DNA of 64,000 nt from Oceanidesulfovibrio marinus (GTDB lineage: Bacteria > Desulfobacterota > Desulfovibrionia > Desulfovibrionales > Desulfovibrionaceae), in contig NZ_CP039543.1 in NCBI RefSeq assembly GCF_013085545.1, positions 186,001 to 250,000 of the forward strand, given 5' to 3'. The stretch's first letter is position 1. Each line of letters starts with the position of its first letter. Both the position numbers and the translations under genes were made by a program. Below are positions 18,120 to 26,665 of this stretch, one piece after another. A model generated the notes under the pieces. The model searched no databases, was not told the DNA's origin, and was given only the letters and a program-made list of their open reading frames with translations.

Positions 18120-19040
18120 ATGGAAGAACGTGAACTTGTAATAATCGGCGGAGGGCCAGCTGGAATGGCTGCTGCTGTGTATGGCAAGCGCGCCGGATTG
18201 GATCTCGTGGTCCTGGAAAAGGGAATTTGCGGAGGGCAAATCCTGATTACCAGTGAGATCGAAAACTATATCGGCCAGAAACACATCAGCGGACCGGAGT
18301 TGGCAAAGTCATTTCGCGAGCATGCAGAGTATTTCAACGCGGAATTCCGTAAGAGCACGGTGAAGGCGATTGTTCCCCGGGACGGCGCATTCACGGTTGT
18401 CTCGTCCGAAGGTGAAATCGCGGCCAAGGCCGTTATCGTGGCCACTGGCGCGGCCTTTCGCCGTCTCGGCGTGAAGGGTGAAAAGGAGTTTACAGGCGCT
18501 GGCGTAAGCTACTGCGCGGTCTGCGATGGCGCGTTTTACCAGGACAGCGTCATAGCGGTTATCGGGGGCGGCAACACGGCGGTTGAAGAGGCCTGCTACC
18601 TGACTCAGTTCGCGTCAAAGGTCTACATCGTGCATCGCCGCGACGAGTTCCGCGCAGACAAGATGGCCTGTGAGCGTGCGGCCTGCAACGACAAGGTCGA
18701 GCCGGTCTGGAACTCCGTGCTGGAAAGCATCAATGGCTCCGAGCTCGTGGAAAGCATCACCGTGAAAAACGTAAAAAGCGGCGAGCTGAAAGATATCGAA
18801 GTCGAAGGTGTCTTCGTGTTTGTCGGGGTTCTTCCCATCACCAAATGCCTGGGAGAGCTGTGCGAACGGGAGGAGGGCGGATGGGTCAAAACGGATGCAA
18901 AAATGCAGACATCCATTCCCGGTCTCTTCGCTGCCGGGGATGTGCGCGTAACACCATTGCGCCAGGTGATCACCGCCGTGTCCGATGGAGCCATAGCCGC
19001 CATGTCCGCATACCATTGGATAACTGCCGGTCAATGTTGA
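18120..19040 (+). CDS. trxB: Thioredoxin reductase of the glycine reductase system
   Basis: A 306-residue FAD/NADPH flavoprotein. The N-terminal dinucleotide motif is GGGPAGMAAA (residues 10-19). The redox centre CAVC is at residues 132-135. The NADPH motif GGGNTAVEEA follows, and the C-terminal FAD segment contains GLFAAGDVR. It reduces the thioredoxin encoded 3 kb downstream, which in turn re-reduces the selenoprotein GrdA after each catalytic cycle. trxB and trxA genes are standard members of grd operons. It is the first gene after the sigma-54 promoter. The ribosome site is weak (GAGAAATG overlaps the usual spacing). Confidence 0.93.
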   Translation: MEERELVIIGGGPAGMAAAVYGKRAGLDLVVLEKGICGGQILITSEIENYIGQKHISGPELAKSFREHAEYFNAEFRKSTVKAIVPRDGAFTVVSSEGEIAAKAVIVATGAAFRRLGVKGEKEFTGAGVSYCAVCDGAFYQDSVIAVIGGGNTAVEEACYLTQFASKVYIVHRRDEFRADKMACERAACNDKVEPVWNSVLESINGSELVESITVKNVKSGELKDIEVEGVFVFVGVLPITKCLGELCEREEGGWVKTDAKMQTSIPGLFAAGDVRVTPLRQVITAVSDGAIAAMSAYHWITAGQC

Positions 19041-19211
19041 CCTGTTGCATTGACTCTACCCTTTGTCAGGCAAGGGCGAGCTCTGGTTTTGCATTGAGGA
19101 TGCCCGGAAGGGTGTGGGCTCGCGAGGTTATAGACATGAACGCAGATCCCGTTCCCTCCGGGGGAGACCATGAATTCGCCTGCCAACGGCCTATTAATCA
19201 AGGAGAACACC
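19041..19211 (+). other. Spacer between trxB and grdC
   Basis: 171 bases with no gene. It ends in AAGGAGAACACC, a clear ribosome site for grdC. Confidence 0.5.
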
Positions 19212-20747
19212 ATGGCAACTGTGGCCGTCAAAGCTACTGCCTATTGCCTTAATTACGCCCAGGAGATCGGACTGCGTTATGGGTCCACGCCGTACCAGGA
19301 ACGGCATGCGACCCCGGATTCTCCCTTTCTCGCTGGTCTGGAAGAAGCAATCGTGCCGTACGACATGGTCTGCAGCTACGCGCCGAACCTGACGTATATC
19401 GGGGTGTTGAGCACGGAGGAGTTGGCGGTCCACGCCAAGCCGTGTCTTGAGAATCTGGAAACAGAACCCGTCCGTTTCGGCAAGTACGGCGAGATCATGC
19501 CGGAAGACGAATTTCTCGGTCTCCTGGATATCTGCGACGTCTTCGATTTGATCTGGCTGGAGCAGAGCTTTGCCGCGTCCGTACGCGCGAAGCTGGAAGC
19601 CCATCCCCTGATGAACGAGGTCCAGCTGAAGCGACTGGAGCAAGGCCATGATCCGGCGGAAGTCGAAAAGGAAGTATCGGAGAATGGGGCGCTGCCGTTG
19701 TATTTCAACGGGAATGTCATCGGCTGCTGTCGCAAGGGGCATGATGTCGACGAGAATCTTACCGCACATGTGCTGCTCGAAAACATCGCATCCAAGGCCG
19801 GCGCCACGCTTTCGCTCATGCACCTGATCCGAAACGCGGGCCTGCAGCCTTCGGATATAGATTTTGTGGTGGATTGTTCCGAAGAGGCCGCCGGCGACAT
19901 CAATCAGCGCGGCGGCGGCAACATTGCCAAGGCCATTGCGGAAAGCGCCGGATGCGTGAATGCCAGCGGATTCGACCTGCGCGCGTTCTGTGCGGCTCCG
20001 GTGGCCGCCATTATCGCCGCCGGGAGCATGGTCGCGGCAGGCGCCCGTAAGAATGTGGCCGTTGTCAGCGGCGGTTCCATCCCGAAGCTCTACATGAACG
20101 CGCGCGAGCACGTGAAAAAGAAAGTCCCTCCCATGGAAAACGTCATGGGGTGTTTCGCGTTGCTGCTTACCGAGGATGACGGTCAGACCCCTGTTATCCG
20201 GCTGGATGCGCTCGGCAAGCACACGGTGGGAGCCGGCGCTTCCCCGCAGGCCGTAACCATGGCCCTGGTGTGGAATCCGCTGCAGGCCGCAGGTCTGACG
20301 TTTACGGATGTGGATAAGTACGCCCCGGAACTGCACGACCCGGAAGTAACGGTTCCCGCCGGGGCGGGCAATGTCCCGGAGGCCAACTACAAGATGATCG
20401 CGGCGCTGGCGGTGATGAAAGGCCAGTACGAAAAGGCCGAAATCCCGACCTTTGTGAAAAAGCACGGGCTGATCGGATTTGCACCCACGCAGGGGCATAT
20501 ACCATCCGGGGTGCCTTTTCTGGGCCACGCCGTTGATGCGATTAAGGCCGGTACGTTGAACCGGGCCATGATCATTGGCAAGGGAAGCCTGTTTCTCGGC
20601 CGCATGACCAATCTGGCGGATGGCGCTTCCTTTATGGTGGAAAAGCCTACGGGCAAGAAGGCAGGCGTGGCTTCTGTTTCTCGAGAAGAGGTTGAAAGCG
20701 TTCTCCTCGACGTCTTGGGCGAACTCGCGGTCAAACTCAAGGAGTAA
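19212..20747 (+). CDS. grdC: Glycine reductase component C beta subunit GrdC
   Basis: A 511-residue protein, the usual GrdC length. Component C (GrdC with GrdD) takes the carboxymethyl-selenoether from GrdA, forms an acetyl thioester and releases acetyl phosphate with phosphate. The fold is related to the FabH/PlsX-type acyl transferases, seen here in VDCSEEAAGD, DLRAFCAAPVAAIIAAGSMV and GHIPSGVPFLGHA. The frame is open from 19170, but ATG 19212 has AAGGAGAA 6 bases upstream. grdD follows after 4 bases, indicating tight coupling. Confidence 0.93.
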   Translation: MATVAVKATAYCLNYAQEIGLRYGSTPYQERHATPDSPFLAGLEEAIVPYDMVCSYAPNLTYIGVLSTEELAVHAKPCLENLETEPVRFGKYGEIMPEDEFLGLLDICDVFDLIWLEQSFAASVRAKLEAHPLMNEVQLKRLEQGHDPAEVEKEVSENGALPLYFNGNVIGCCRKGHDVDENLTAHVLLENIASKAGATLSLMHLIRNAGLQPSDIDFVVDCSEEAAGDINQRGGGNIAKAIAESAGCVNASGFDLRAFCAAPVAAIIAAGSMVAAGARKNVAVVSGGSIPKLYMNAREHVKKKVPPMENVMGCFALLLTEDDGQTPVIRLDALGKHTVGAGASPQAVTMALVWNPLQAAGLTFTDVDKYAPELHDPEVTVPAGAGNVPEANYKMIAALAVMKGQYEKAEIPTFVKKHGLIGFAPTQGHIPSGVPFLGHAVDAIKAGTLNRAMIIGKGSLFLGRMTNLADGASFMVEKPTGKKAGVASVSREEVESVLLDVLGELAVKLKE

Positions 20748-20751
20748 GGCC

Positions 20752-21906
20752 ATGAATGCATCCCAAAGACATCTCATAGCCGAGGCGCTTGCCTCCGTCG
20801 TGGATAAGGCGCGGCATGGCGGTCCGGTTGTCAAAATCGGTCTTATGGCGACGGGGAGCGAGCTTGGGCAGGAGGAAATCCTGCGCGGCGGCCGCATGGC
20901 GCAAGAAGACAACGCCGGTCTGCGCGTCGTGGCTATCGGTCCACGCATGCCCGGGTTCGACGATCTCGAATGGATTGAAACCCCGGACAGCGAGGCGGAG
21001 CTCAATGCCGGTGTGGAAAAAGCATTGAGCGATGGCGCAGTCTCCGGCCTGGTCGCCATGCATTTTCCCTTTCCCATTGGTGTCGCTACCATCGGACGCT
21101 CAATGACGCCCGGCAGAGGCAAGCCCATGTTTATCGCCTCTTGCACCGGCACCACTGCGCACTCGCGGGGAGAGAGCCTGCTGCGCAACGCGGTGTACGG
21201 CATAGCCGTTGCCAAGGCCTGCGGCGTTGCGGAACCCTCGCTGGCCTTTCTGAACATAGACGGCGCGGGACCGGTGCTGCGTGCGTTTTCCCGCATGAAG
21301 GACAGGGGCTATGCCGTGTCCTTCGGGACGAGCGGACGCGGTGACGGGGGATCGCTGCTGCGCGGTAACGACCTGGTTGCAGGGAGCGTGGATGTGCTGG
21401 TTTGCGACACGCTTACCGGAAACGTGCTGTCCAAGGTCTTTTCCACCTTCACCACTGCCGGCCAATACGAGACCACAGGGTGGGGGTATGGCCCCTCCGT
21501 TGGAGAGGGCTGGAACAAGATCGTTTCCATTGTCTCCCGTGCTTCTGGTGCGCCTGTCATCGCCGGCGCGCTCGCCCTCACCGCCAGAGCCGCCAAGGGC
21601 GGGCTTCCGGATGTCGTGGCTGCGGAGCTCAAGGCTGCGCGAGCCGCTGGATTTGATGAAGAGCAGGAAGCCTTGAAGCCAAAGGCCGCCGCTGCGGAGC
21701 AGATTCCGGAAAAACCACCAGTGGTCCCAGTCGATGAGGAAATCGCCGGCGTTGATGTCCTGGACATGGAAGCCGCCATGTACTCGTTATGGAAGGAAAA
21801 AATCTATGCGGAAACGGCCATGGGCTGCACTGGCCCTGTGGTTCGCATTCAACGCGCGGTCAAGGATGCTGCCATCGGCGTTCTGAAGAAGGCTGGGTAT
21901 CTGTAG
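20752..21906 (+). CDS. grdD: Glycine reductase component C alpha subunit GrdD
   Basis: A 384-residue partner of GrdC. The C-terminal motif GCTGPVVRI contains Cys359, the position reported as the acetyl-thioester-forming residue in Eubacterium acidaminophilum GrdD. A second conserved segment is ASCTGTTAHSRGES (Cys131). An Ala/Pro/Lys-rich linker lies about residues 305-330. ATG 20752 has GGAG 10 bases upstream, inside the grdC end region. It produces acetyl phosphate, from which acetate kinase could make ATP; no ackA lies in the window. Confidence 0.93.
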   Translation: MNASQRHLIAEALASVVDKARHGGPVVKIGLMATGSELGQEEILRGGRMAQEDNAGLRVVAIGPRMPGFDDLEWIETPDSEAELNAGVEKALSDGAVSGLVAMHFPFPIGVATIGRSMTPGRGKPMFIASCTGTTAHSRGESLLRNAVYGIAVAKACGVAEPSLAFLNIDGAGPVLRAFSRMKDRGYAVSFGTSGRGDGGSLLRGNDLVAGSVDVLVCDTLTGNVLSKVFSTFTTAGQYETTGWGYGPSVGEGWNKIVSIVSRASGAPVIAGALALTARAAKGGLPDVVAAELKAARAAGFDEEQEALKPKAAAAEQIPEKPPVVPVDEEIAGVDVLDMEAAMYSLWKEKIYAETAMGCTGPVVRIQRAVKDAAIGVLKKAGYL

Positions 21907-21978
21907 GACGCAGACGTTGTTCCATTCCGGCGGCAAGCATTGAGTCGGGTAATCCTCTTATAGTCAAGGAGAGTACAA

Positions 21979-22296
21979 ATGCTGGAGCTAGATAAGGACA
22001 ATTTTGAGGCGGAAGTGACGCAAAGTGATCGTCCAACAGTGCTTGATTTCTGGGGCCCGCAGTGTGGACCCTGCCTGGCGCTTATGCCGGACGTGGAAAA
22101 GCTGGCGGAAGGGTATGATGGCAAGATCAAGTTCTGCAAGGTGAACGTGGCGGGCAACCGGCGTCTGTGCATTTCACTTAAGGTCATAAGCGTTCCCACC
22201 TTTCTTTTCTACAAGGGCGGAGAGTGCGTGCAACGTCTTGTTGGCGACGACGTCTCTATTGAATCCATCAAGGAAAATGCAGATACGATGCTCTAG
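21979..22296 (+). CDS. trxA: Thioredoxin of the glycine reductase system
   Basis: A 105-residue thioredoxin fold with active site WGPQCGPC (Cys29, Cys32). The usual WCGPC tryptophan-cysteine spacing is altered: WGPQ replaces WA.W before CGPC, as is typical of grd-linked thioredoxins. The cis-Pro is in ISVPTFLFYKGGE. It carries electrons from TrxB to GrdA. AAGGAGAG sits 8 bases before the ATG. It is followed after 244 bases by grdA. Confidence 0.9.
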   Translation: MLELDKDNFEAEVTQSDRPTVLDFWGPQCGPCLALMPDVEKLAEGYDGKIKFCKVNVAGNRRLCISLKVISVPTFLFYKGGECVQRLVGDDVSIESIKENADTML

Positions 22297-22540
22297 GAGG
22301 CTGTCATAGAACGTTACGCCCAAAGTGCTGGATCATAGAGACACAAAAGCAGGACAATCAGAAATTGTACAGGAGGTGTGCACGCCCGTTGATGATTGTT
22401 GTCCATATGCAAGAAACGCTGTGGTCGCTTTGGCAAGATGTCCGCATGCAATCCCCTGCTTTTTGCGGACCTGACGGAACAGGATGATGAAAGATCATGG
22501 TGGGTCCGACGATAACCAATAACATCGCGAGGTAAGAATT

Positions 22541-23017
22541 GTGAGTAAATTGACCGGTAAGAAACTGATCCTTATGGGCGAACGGGATGGAGTTCCCAGC
22601 CCAGCCATGGAGAGCGTTTTCGCCGGCAGTGGAGCCGAGGTGGCCTTTTCCGCCACCGAATGCTTCGTCTGAACGGCGGCAGGCGCCATGGATCTGCAAA
22701 ACCAGCAACGCATCAAGGACGCCGCCGAAAAGTTCGGCGTTGACAATCTGATTGTCATCATTGGCGCATCCGATGCGGAAGGTGCAAGCATTTATGCGGA
22801 AACCGTCACCGCTGGTGACCCTACGTTTGCAGGTCCCTTGGCTGGAGTCTCGTTGGGACTCCCAGTGTACCACATTCTGGACCCGCTTCTGAAAGCTGAA
22901 GCCGATCCGCAGATCTGGGAAGATCAGATCAGCATGATGGAAATGGTTCTGGATGGTGACGCTCTTACTGCTGCCGTTGCCGAAATGCGCGAACAACATG
23001 GTAAAAGCGTCTTGTAA
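22541..23017 (+). CDS. grdA: Glycine reductase selenoprotein A, GrdA
   Basis: A 158-residue protein when the in-frame TGA at 22670-22672 is read as selenocysteine. Sec is residue 44 in ATECFVU-TAAG, the same position and motif CxxU as GrdA of known glycine reducers (CFVUTAAGAMDL). Standard calling would start at ATG 22688 and lose the redox centre. The start is GTG 22541 with GCGAGG upstream, giving MSKLTGKKLILMGERDG, the typical N-terminus. GrdA is the shared carrier: Sec accepts the carboxymethyl group from component B and hands it to component C, then the mixed selenide-sulfide is reduced by thioredoxin. A terminator follows. A separate conventional SECIS stem after the UGA is not obvious. 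Confidence 0.95.
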
Positions 23018-23033
23018 TACGGAATATTGCCGC

Positions 23034-23080
23034 CACGCGGGCGTCTTTTCCCAGGAGGTGCCCGCGTGTGATTTTTTTTC
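23034..23080 (+). terminator. Rho-independent terminator after grdA
   Basis: Perfect 9-bp arms CACGCGGGC / GCCCGCGTG with a 17-base loop, followed by TGATTTTTTTTC. It begins 16 bases after the grdA stop and closes the trxB-grdCD-trxA-grdA unit. Confidence 0.85.
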
Positions 23081-23112
23081 ACCGCAGACAGCAGATTGTG
23101 TGCTGCACCGCA

Positions 23113-23151
23113 AGTGATTCGTTGCGACAACGGCCCTGAATACTCACACGG
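23113..23151 (+). pseudogene. IS3-type transposase fragment
   Basis: The plus-strand frame reads VIRCDNGPEYS, matching the DNGPEF/Y signature around a catalytic Asp of IS3-family transposases. Nothing else of the transposase is recognisable and no terminal repeats were found. It is taken as decayed element debris at the right edge of the grd island. Confidence 0.45.
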
Positions 23152-23194
23152 GCCGCGCAAGCCACAGGGCTCCGGTCCTTCTCTTGGGAAGCTA

Positions 23195-23290
23195 TCAAGC
23201 GCCGTTATACCCGCAGTACGGCGCGGTATTGTTCCCAGGTAGCGCGCTCTTCTTGGGTCAGAGGAGAGTCTGACAGGCATTCGCTAAGGT
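23195..23290 (-). pseudogene. Phage tail-type protein fragment
   Basis: The minus-strand frame reads DSPLTQEERATWEQYRAVLR, close to the C-terminal LTxEERxxWxxYRxALR pattern of phage tail-fibre or assembly-type proteins, then a stop. The fragment is isolated, so it is read as prophage debris; the assignment rests on this short motif only. Confidence 0.35.
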
Positions 23291-23299
23291 AATTCCTTA

Positions 23300-23545
23300 G
23301 GAATGCCTTTTCTTTTTGCCTCAGTATTCGCTCCCATCCCAGTAGCCTGGCTGCATTTTCGCTCCACGCTCCTGCCTCAATTTTAGCACCCTCAGTTGAC
23401 CATCAAGCGATGTCCCGGATGTCTTTTCCGGGGCTTCGTATTTTGCCCCCTTCGACGTTCTGGATGCACTTCCTGGCCCTGCGTCTTGCCTCCTGCGGTT
23501 GTGAACGAAGCCACGCTAGCGGCTGCATCCGGAGGAGAGGAGTTC
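23300..23545. repeat. Diverged direct repeat, copy B (right border of grd island)
   Basis: This stretch aligns with gaps to 10065-10275 in the same orientation (see copy A for shared blocks). It has an extra segment relative to copy A and lower identity, as expected of old, unselected DNA. No tRNA fragment accompanies it. Confidence 0.5.
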
Positions 23546-23645
23546 TTCTTCTGTCTTGATAGTATCCTGTAATTAAAGAATTATTTGCGAGGATTGGTTG
23601 TCGCGCCTAGCCACTGTTCAGTATAATAAACTTTGATTCTGTATA

Positions 23646-23673
23646 TTGACCAAGGGGCGGATCAGAGTATCTT
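23646..23673 (+). promoter_or_regulatory. Candidate promoter of the sugar-acid cluster
   Basis: TTGACC (23646-23651) and TATCTT (23668-23673) with 16-base spacing, 75 bases upstream of the aldolase start. This is a moderate match to sigma-70 consensus; the flanking AT-rich DNA offers alternatives. Confidence 0.4.
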
Positions 23674-23748
23674 CGCCATAAATCACTTCAAAACGTGCCT
23701 GCCATGGGCGCTTGGATGTGAACACATCATCAAGGAGAAAATATCGTT

Positions 23749-24666
23749 ATGTTTCGACCAGAAGGCGTTTATCCGGCTCTGTTGACGCCGTTTTCCGCCG
23801 ACCTTCGCGTGAACGAGGCCGAGCTGCGAAAACTCGTGGAGTTCTGCATCGGGAAGGGCGTGCACGGAATTTTTCCGGTCAGTTCCGTGGGCGAAGGGCT
23901 GCATATGGATCACGATGAAAAATGCCGCTGCATGGACATCGTGGTCGACCAGGTCGCAGGGCGCATTCCGGTAACGCCCGGTGTGGTGGGCTCGTACCCG
24001 CAGGAGTGCATTCGTCTTGCCAAGCACGCCGCATCCCTCGGCTGCGCAGCTGTGGTGGTCACGCCGCCATATTACTTCAAGCCCTCGCCTTCCATGGTTC
24101 AGCGGTTCTTCGAAACCATTGGCGAGGAGAGCGGTATTCCTTTGATTCTCTACAACATTCCGCTGTTCACCCAGCCGCTGGACTACGCAACCGCCGCCAG
24201 CCTGAGCACCAAGGACTACGTGGTGGGGATGAAGGACTCCAGCGGTAGCATGGTTGACTTCCTGCACTTCACGGACGCCATCCAGCGCGCCGGCGGCGAA
24301 GTGCAGATGCTCACGGGCCGGGAAGAAAACCTCATCCCAAGCCTTCTCATGGGAGCCAAGGGCTGCATCACCGCATCGTCGGGCATTTTCCCCGAGATCA
24401 TGGTCGGCGCCTACGACGCCTGGATGGACGGAAACGTCGAGGAAGCCAAGGCGCTGCAGCGGGAGATTCTCATCCTCGTGCGCACCATGTTTGCAGCTCC
24501 TTTCCCCGTGGGATTCAAGCTTGCGCTCGAACTTCGCGGCTTCGAGATGGGCCCGCCGCTGCTGCCTCTGGGCACAACGGACGAGGAAAAGCTTGAGTCT
24601 GTGAAGCAGGAGCTCAAGCCGCTGATGGAGAAGGCCCTGAAACGCTTCGAGGGCGTTTCGGCTTAA
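23749..24666 (+). CDS. DHDPS/N-acetylneuraminate-lyase family aldolase
   Basis: A 305-residue TIM-barrel class I aldolase. The Schiff-base Lys162 lies in VVGMKDSSG and the catalytic Tyr135 in LILYNIP. FPVSSVGEG replaces the GTTGE substrate loop of true DapA, arguing against a lysine-biosynthetic role. In sugar-acid clusters such enzymes cleave 2-keto-3-deoxy acids to pyruvate plus an aldehyde; Campylobacter jejuni carries a DapA-like gene (Cj0481) at the same place in its fucose locus. AAGGAG sits 11 bases before ATG. It is followed after 23 bases by an IclR gene and opens a cluster reaching to about 33.6 kb. Confidence 0.85.
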   Translation: MFRPEGVYPALLTPFSADLRVNEAELRKLVEFCIGKGVHGIFPVSSVGEGLHMDHDEKCRCMDIVVDQVAGRIPVTPGVVGSYPQECIRLAKHAASLGCAAVVVTPPYYFKPSPSMVQRFFETIGEESGIPLILYNIPLFTQPLDYATAASLSTKDYVVGMKDSSGSMVDFLHFTDAIQRAGGEVQMLTGREENLIPSLLMGAKGCITASSGIFPEIMVGAYDAWMDGNVEEAKALQREILILVRTMFAAPFPVGFKLALELRGFEMGPPLLPLGTTDEEKLESVKQELKPLMEKALKRFEGVSA

Positions 24667-24689
24667 ACCGCAAATTCGGGGGGCTCGTC

Positions 24690-25466
24690 ATGGCAGAAAA
24701 CAAATACCAGGTGCCGGCGCTCATTCGCGCCAACAAGATACTGGACTATCTCAGCAAGCACGAAGCGGATATGGCCGAGATCATGTCCGCGTTGGGTCTG
24801 CCCAAGAGTACGGTGTACTCGCTGCTGCTGACACTTGAAGAGATCGGCTTTGTAAGGCGCCTGCCCGGCGGGCAGAAGTTCACGCTTGGGTTCCGGCTTT
24901 TCGAGCTGGGCACCATCACCGTGTCCAAGGTCTCCATTCGCGATCAGGCGATCTCACGTCTGCAGCAGCTCTCGCAGCAGGAAAAGGTAACCTGCCATCT
25001 CGGCGCCCTGGACGGCAACGAGGCCGTGTATCTGCTCAAGGTCGATCCGCATGACGACATCCTTATCAACTCCTGGGAAGGCAAGCGCCTGACCCTGAAC
25101 CGTTCGGCCATGGGCAAGGTTCTCCTGGCCTGGCTGCCACGGGAGCGTCAGGACGAGCTCATCGAGTCCCTCGAATTCCTGCCGATCACGCCCAAGTCCT
25201 TTGTGGACAAGGACCAGTTCCGGAACCACCTGGCCGACGTCAAGCATCAGCAATGGGCCATGGATGATGAGGAAGACATCATCGGGATTCGCTGTCTGGC
25301 CGCGCCCATTTTTGTCCCGGACGGCTCGGTTCGCTACTCGCTGAGCGTTTCGAGCGTGGTCCAGAAAATCGGTGACGACCGCGTCGAACTGCTGCGCCAA
25401 CGCGTGGTGGAAACTGCGCGAAACATTTCGAGGGCCCTGGGCACCTCGGAGGACGTATGGAGCTAG
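24690..25466 (+). CDS. IclR-family transcriptional regulator
   Basis: A 258-residue regulator. The N-terminal winged helix (about residues 8-70: MAEIMSALGLPKSTVYSLL) is followed by the IclR effector-binding domain (about 80-250) with CHLGALDGNEAVYL, RSAMGKVLLAWL and IGIRCLAAPIF. IclR proteins commonly repress sugar-acid catabolic operons and are released by a pathway intermediate. Placement between the aldolase and the TRAP transporter suggests it controls this cluster and perhaps itself. Confidence 0.9.
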   Translation: MAENKYQVPALIRANKILDYLSKHEADMAEIMSALGLPKSTVYSLLLTLEEIGFVRRLPGGQKFTLGFRLFELGTITVSKVSIRDQAISRLQQLSQQEKVTCHLGALDGNEAVYLLKVDPHDDILINSWEGKRLTLNRSAMGKVLLAWLPRERQDELIESLEFLPITPKSFVDKDQFRNHLADVKHQQWAMDDEEDIIGIRCLAAPIFVPDGSVRYSLSVSSVVQKIGDDRVELLRQRVVETARNISRALGTSEDVWS

Positions 25467-25651
25467 AAGCCGTCGCGCACATGCCCGTATTTCCCGTGGC
25501 CTCGTCAGGTTCGTCCCGTCTGGCGGCCGGATAATACCCCCTCCGCGCGGAGCGCGCCTTTCCAGCCACGGAACAAGGCACGCGTGAGCGGATGGCTTCG
25601 GGTGTGCGCGATTAGAGGGTTGTCCAAACATTCTTGCAATGGAGGTTTGCA
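25467..25651 (+). other. Spacer between iclR-type gene and dctP-type gene
   Basis: 185 bases without a gene. It ends in GGAGGTTTGCA, the ribosome site for the TRAP binding protein. No clear terminator. Confidence 0.4.
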
Positions 25652-26647
25652 ATGTCTCTTCGGAAGTCTGCCGTCGTCTCTCTCCTCTCACTGGCCGTCT
25701 GTTGTCTCTGCTTCAGCGGCGCCGCCATGGCGAAAACCGTGGTCAAGCTGGCATACGAAAACAACCCGGGCGAGCCCTTCGACGTTGTCGCCCACAAATG
25801 GGCGGACCTGGTGAAGGAGCGCAGCAACGGCGAGGTCGAGCTCGAACTCTACCCCAGCTCCCAGCTCGGCAGCAAAAAGGACGTGCTGGAGATGGCCATG
25901 ATGGGGGTCAACGTCATCACCATCACCGACGCCGGCTTTCTCGCGGATTACGTCCCGGACTTCGGCATCCTCGTCGGCCCCTACCTGGCCAAGGACGCGA
26001 AGGACATCTTCAAGCTCTTCAAGACAGATTGGTTCAAGGGCCTCGACGAACAACTGCAGCAGAAGGGCCTGCACATCGTCACGCCCAACTGGATGTTCGG
26101 CGTTCGCCATCTGCTGACCACGAAACCCGTGGAAAAGCCTGAAGATCTGCACGGCTTGAAGATTCGCGTGCCCAACAACAGGATGCAGATCGCCACCCTC
26201 AAGGCCATGGGCGCAACGCCGACTCCCATGCCCCTGAGCGAGGTCTACCCGGGCCTGACGCAGGGCGTCATCGACGGCGCGGAGAATACATTGCCTGTCA
26301 TCTACGGGCAGAAGTTCTTCGAGCCTGCCCGTTATCTCGATCTCGTCGGGTACATGACCATGACGGCGCAGTGGGTCGGCGGCCAGGCCTTCTTCGACAC
26401 CCTTCCTCCTGAGACGGTGCAGCTCCTGCACGAGACCGGCGACGAGGCCGGCGACATCAGCAAGCAGCTGCTGGCTGCTGACGGTAAGGAGGACATGGCG
26501 ATCATCGAGAAGATGAAAAACGAGGGCGTCACCGTGGTCGAGGTTGACACCACACCGTTCCGGGAAGCCACCAAGTCCGTCTACGACGAGTTCCCTGAAT
26601 GGACGCCTGGTCTGTACGACAAGGTTCAGAAACTCCTGGAACAATAG
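25652..26647 (+). CDS. TRAP transporter solute-binding protein (DctP family)
   Basis: A 331-residue periplasmic binding protein. The signal peptide ends at SGAAMA (about residue 26). The mature protein starts KTVVKLAYENNPGEPF and contains the DctP-type ligand segment LKIRVPNNRMQIATLKAMGATPTP, whose Arg normally binds a substrate carboxylate. This implies an organic acid such as a sugar acid. ATG 25652 was chosen over an in-frame ATG at 25634 because GGAGG lies 8 bases upstream. The membrane subunits follow after a strong hairpin. Confidence 0.9.
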   Translation: MSLRKSAVVSLLSLAVCCLCFSGAAMAKTVVKLAYENNPGEPFDVVAHKWADLVKERSNGEVELELYPSSQLGSKKDVLEMAMMGVNVITITDAGFLADYVPDFGILVGPYLAKDAKDIFKLFKTDWFKGLDEQLQQKGLHIVTPNWMFGVRHLLTTKPVEKPEDLHGLKIRVPNNRMQIATLKAMGATPTPMPLSEVYPGLTQGVIDGAENTLPVIYGQKFFEPARYLDLVGYMTMTAQWVGGQAFFDTLPPETVQLLHETGDEAGDISKQLLAADGKEDMAIIEKMKNEGVTVVEVDTTPFREATKSVYDEFPEWTPGLYDKVQKLLEQ

Positions 26648-26665
26648 TCAGCGTGAGGCTTGACA

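Noticed and set aside
19194-21296. 700-residue open frame antisense to grdC-grdD
   Set aside because: Shadow frame; the plus strand encodes two well-recognised proteins with ribosome sites.
22670-22700. SECIS stem right after the grdA UGA
   Set aside because: Only a 4-bp GGCG/CGCC stem very close to the UGA was seen; too weak to list as a feature.
22358-23113. 251-residue minus-strand frame over grdA
   Set aside because: Overlaps the recoded grdA gene and has no recognisable domain; it appears only because grdA is split by UGA.
23546-23748. Second tRNA-fMet fragment as right attachment site
   Set aside because: The tRNA 3' end sequence was searched for near the right border and is absent, so a simple att-site pair cannot be claimed.
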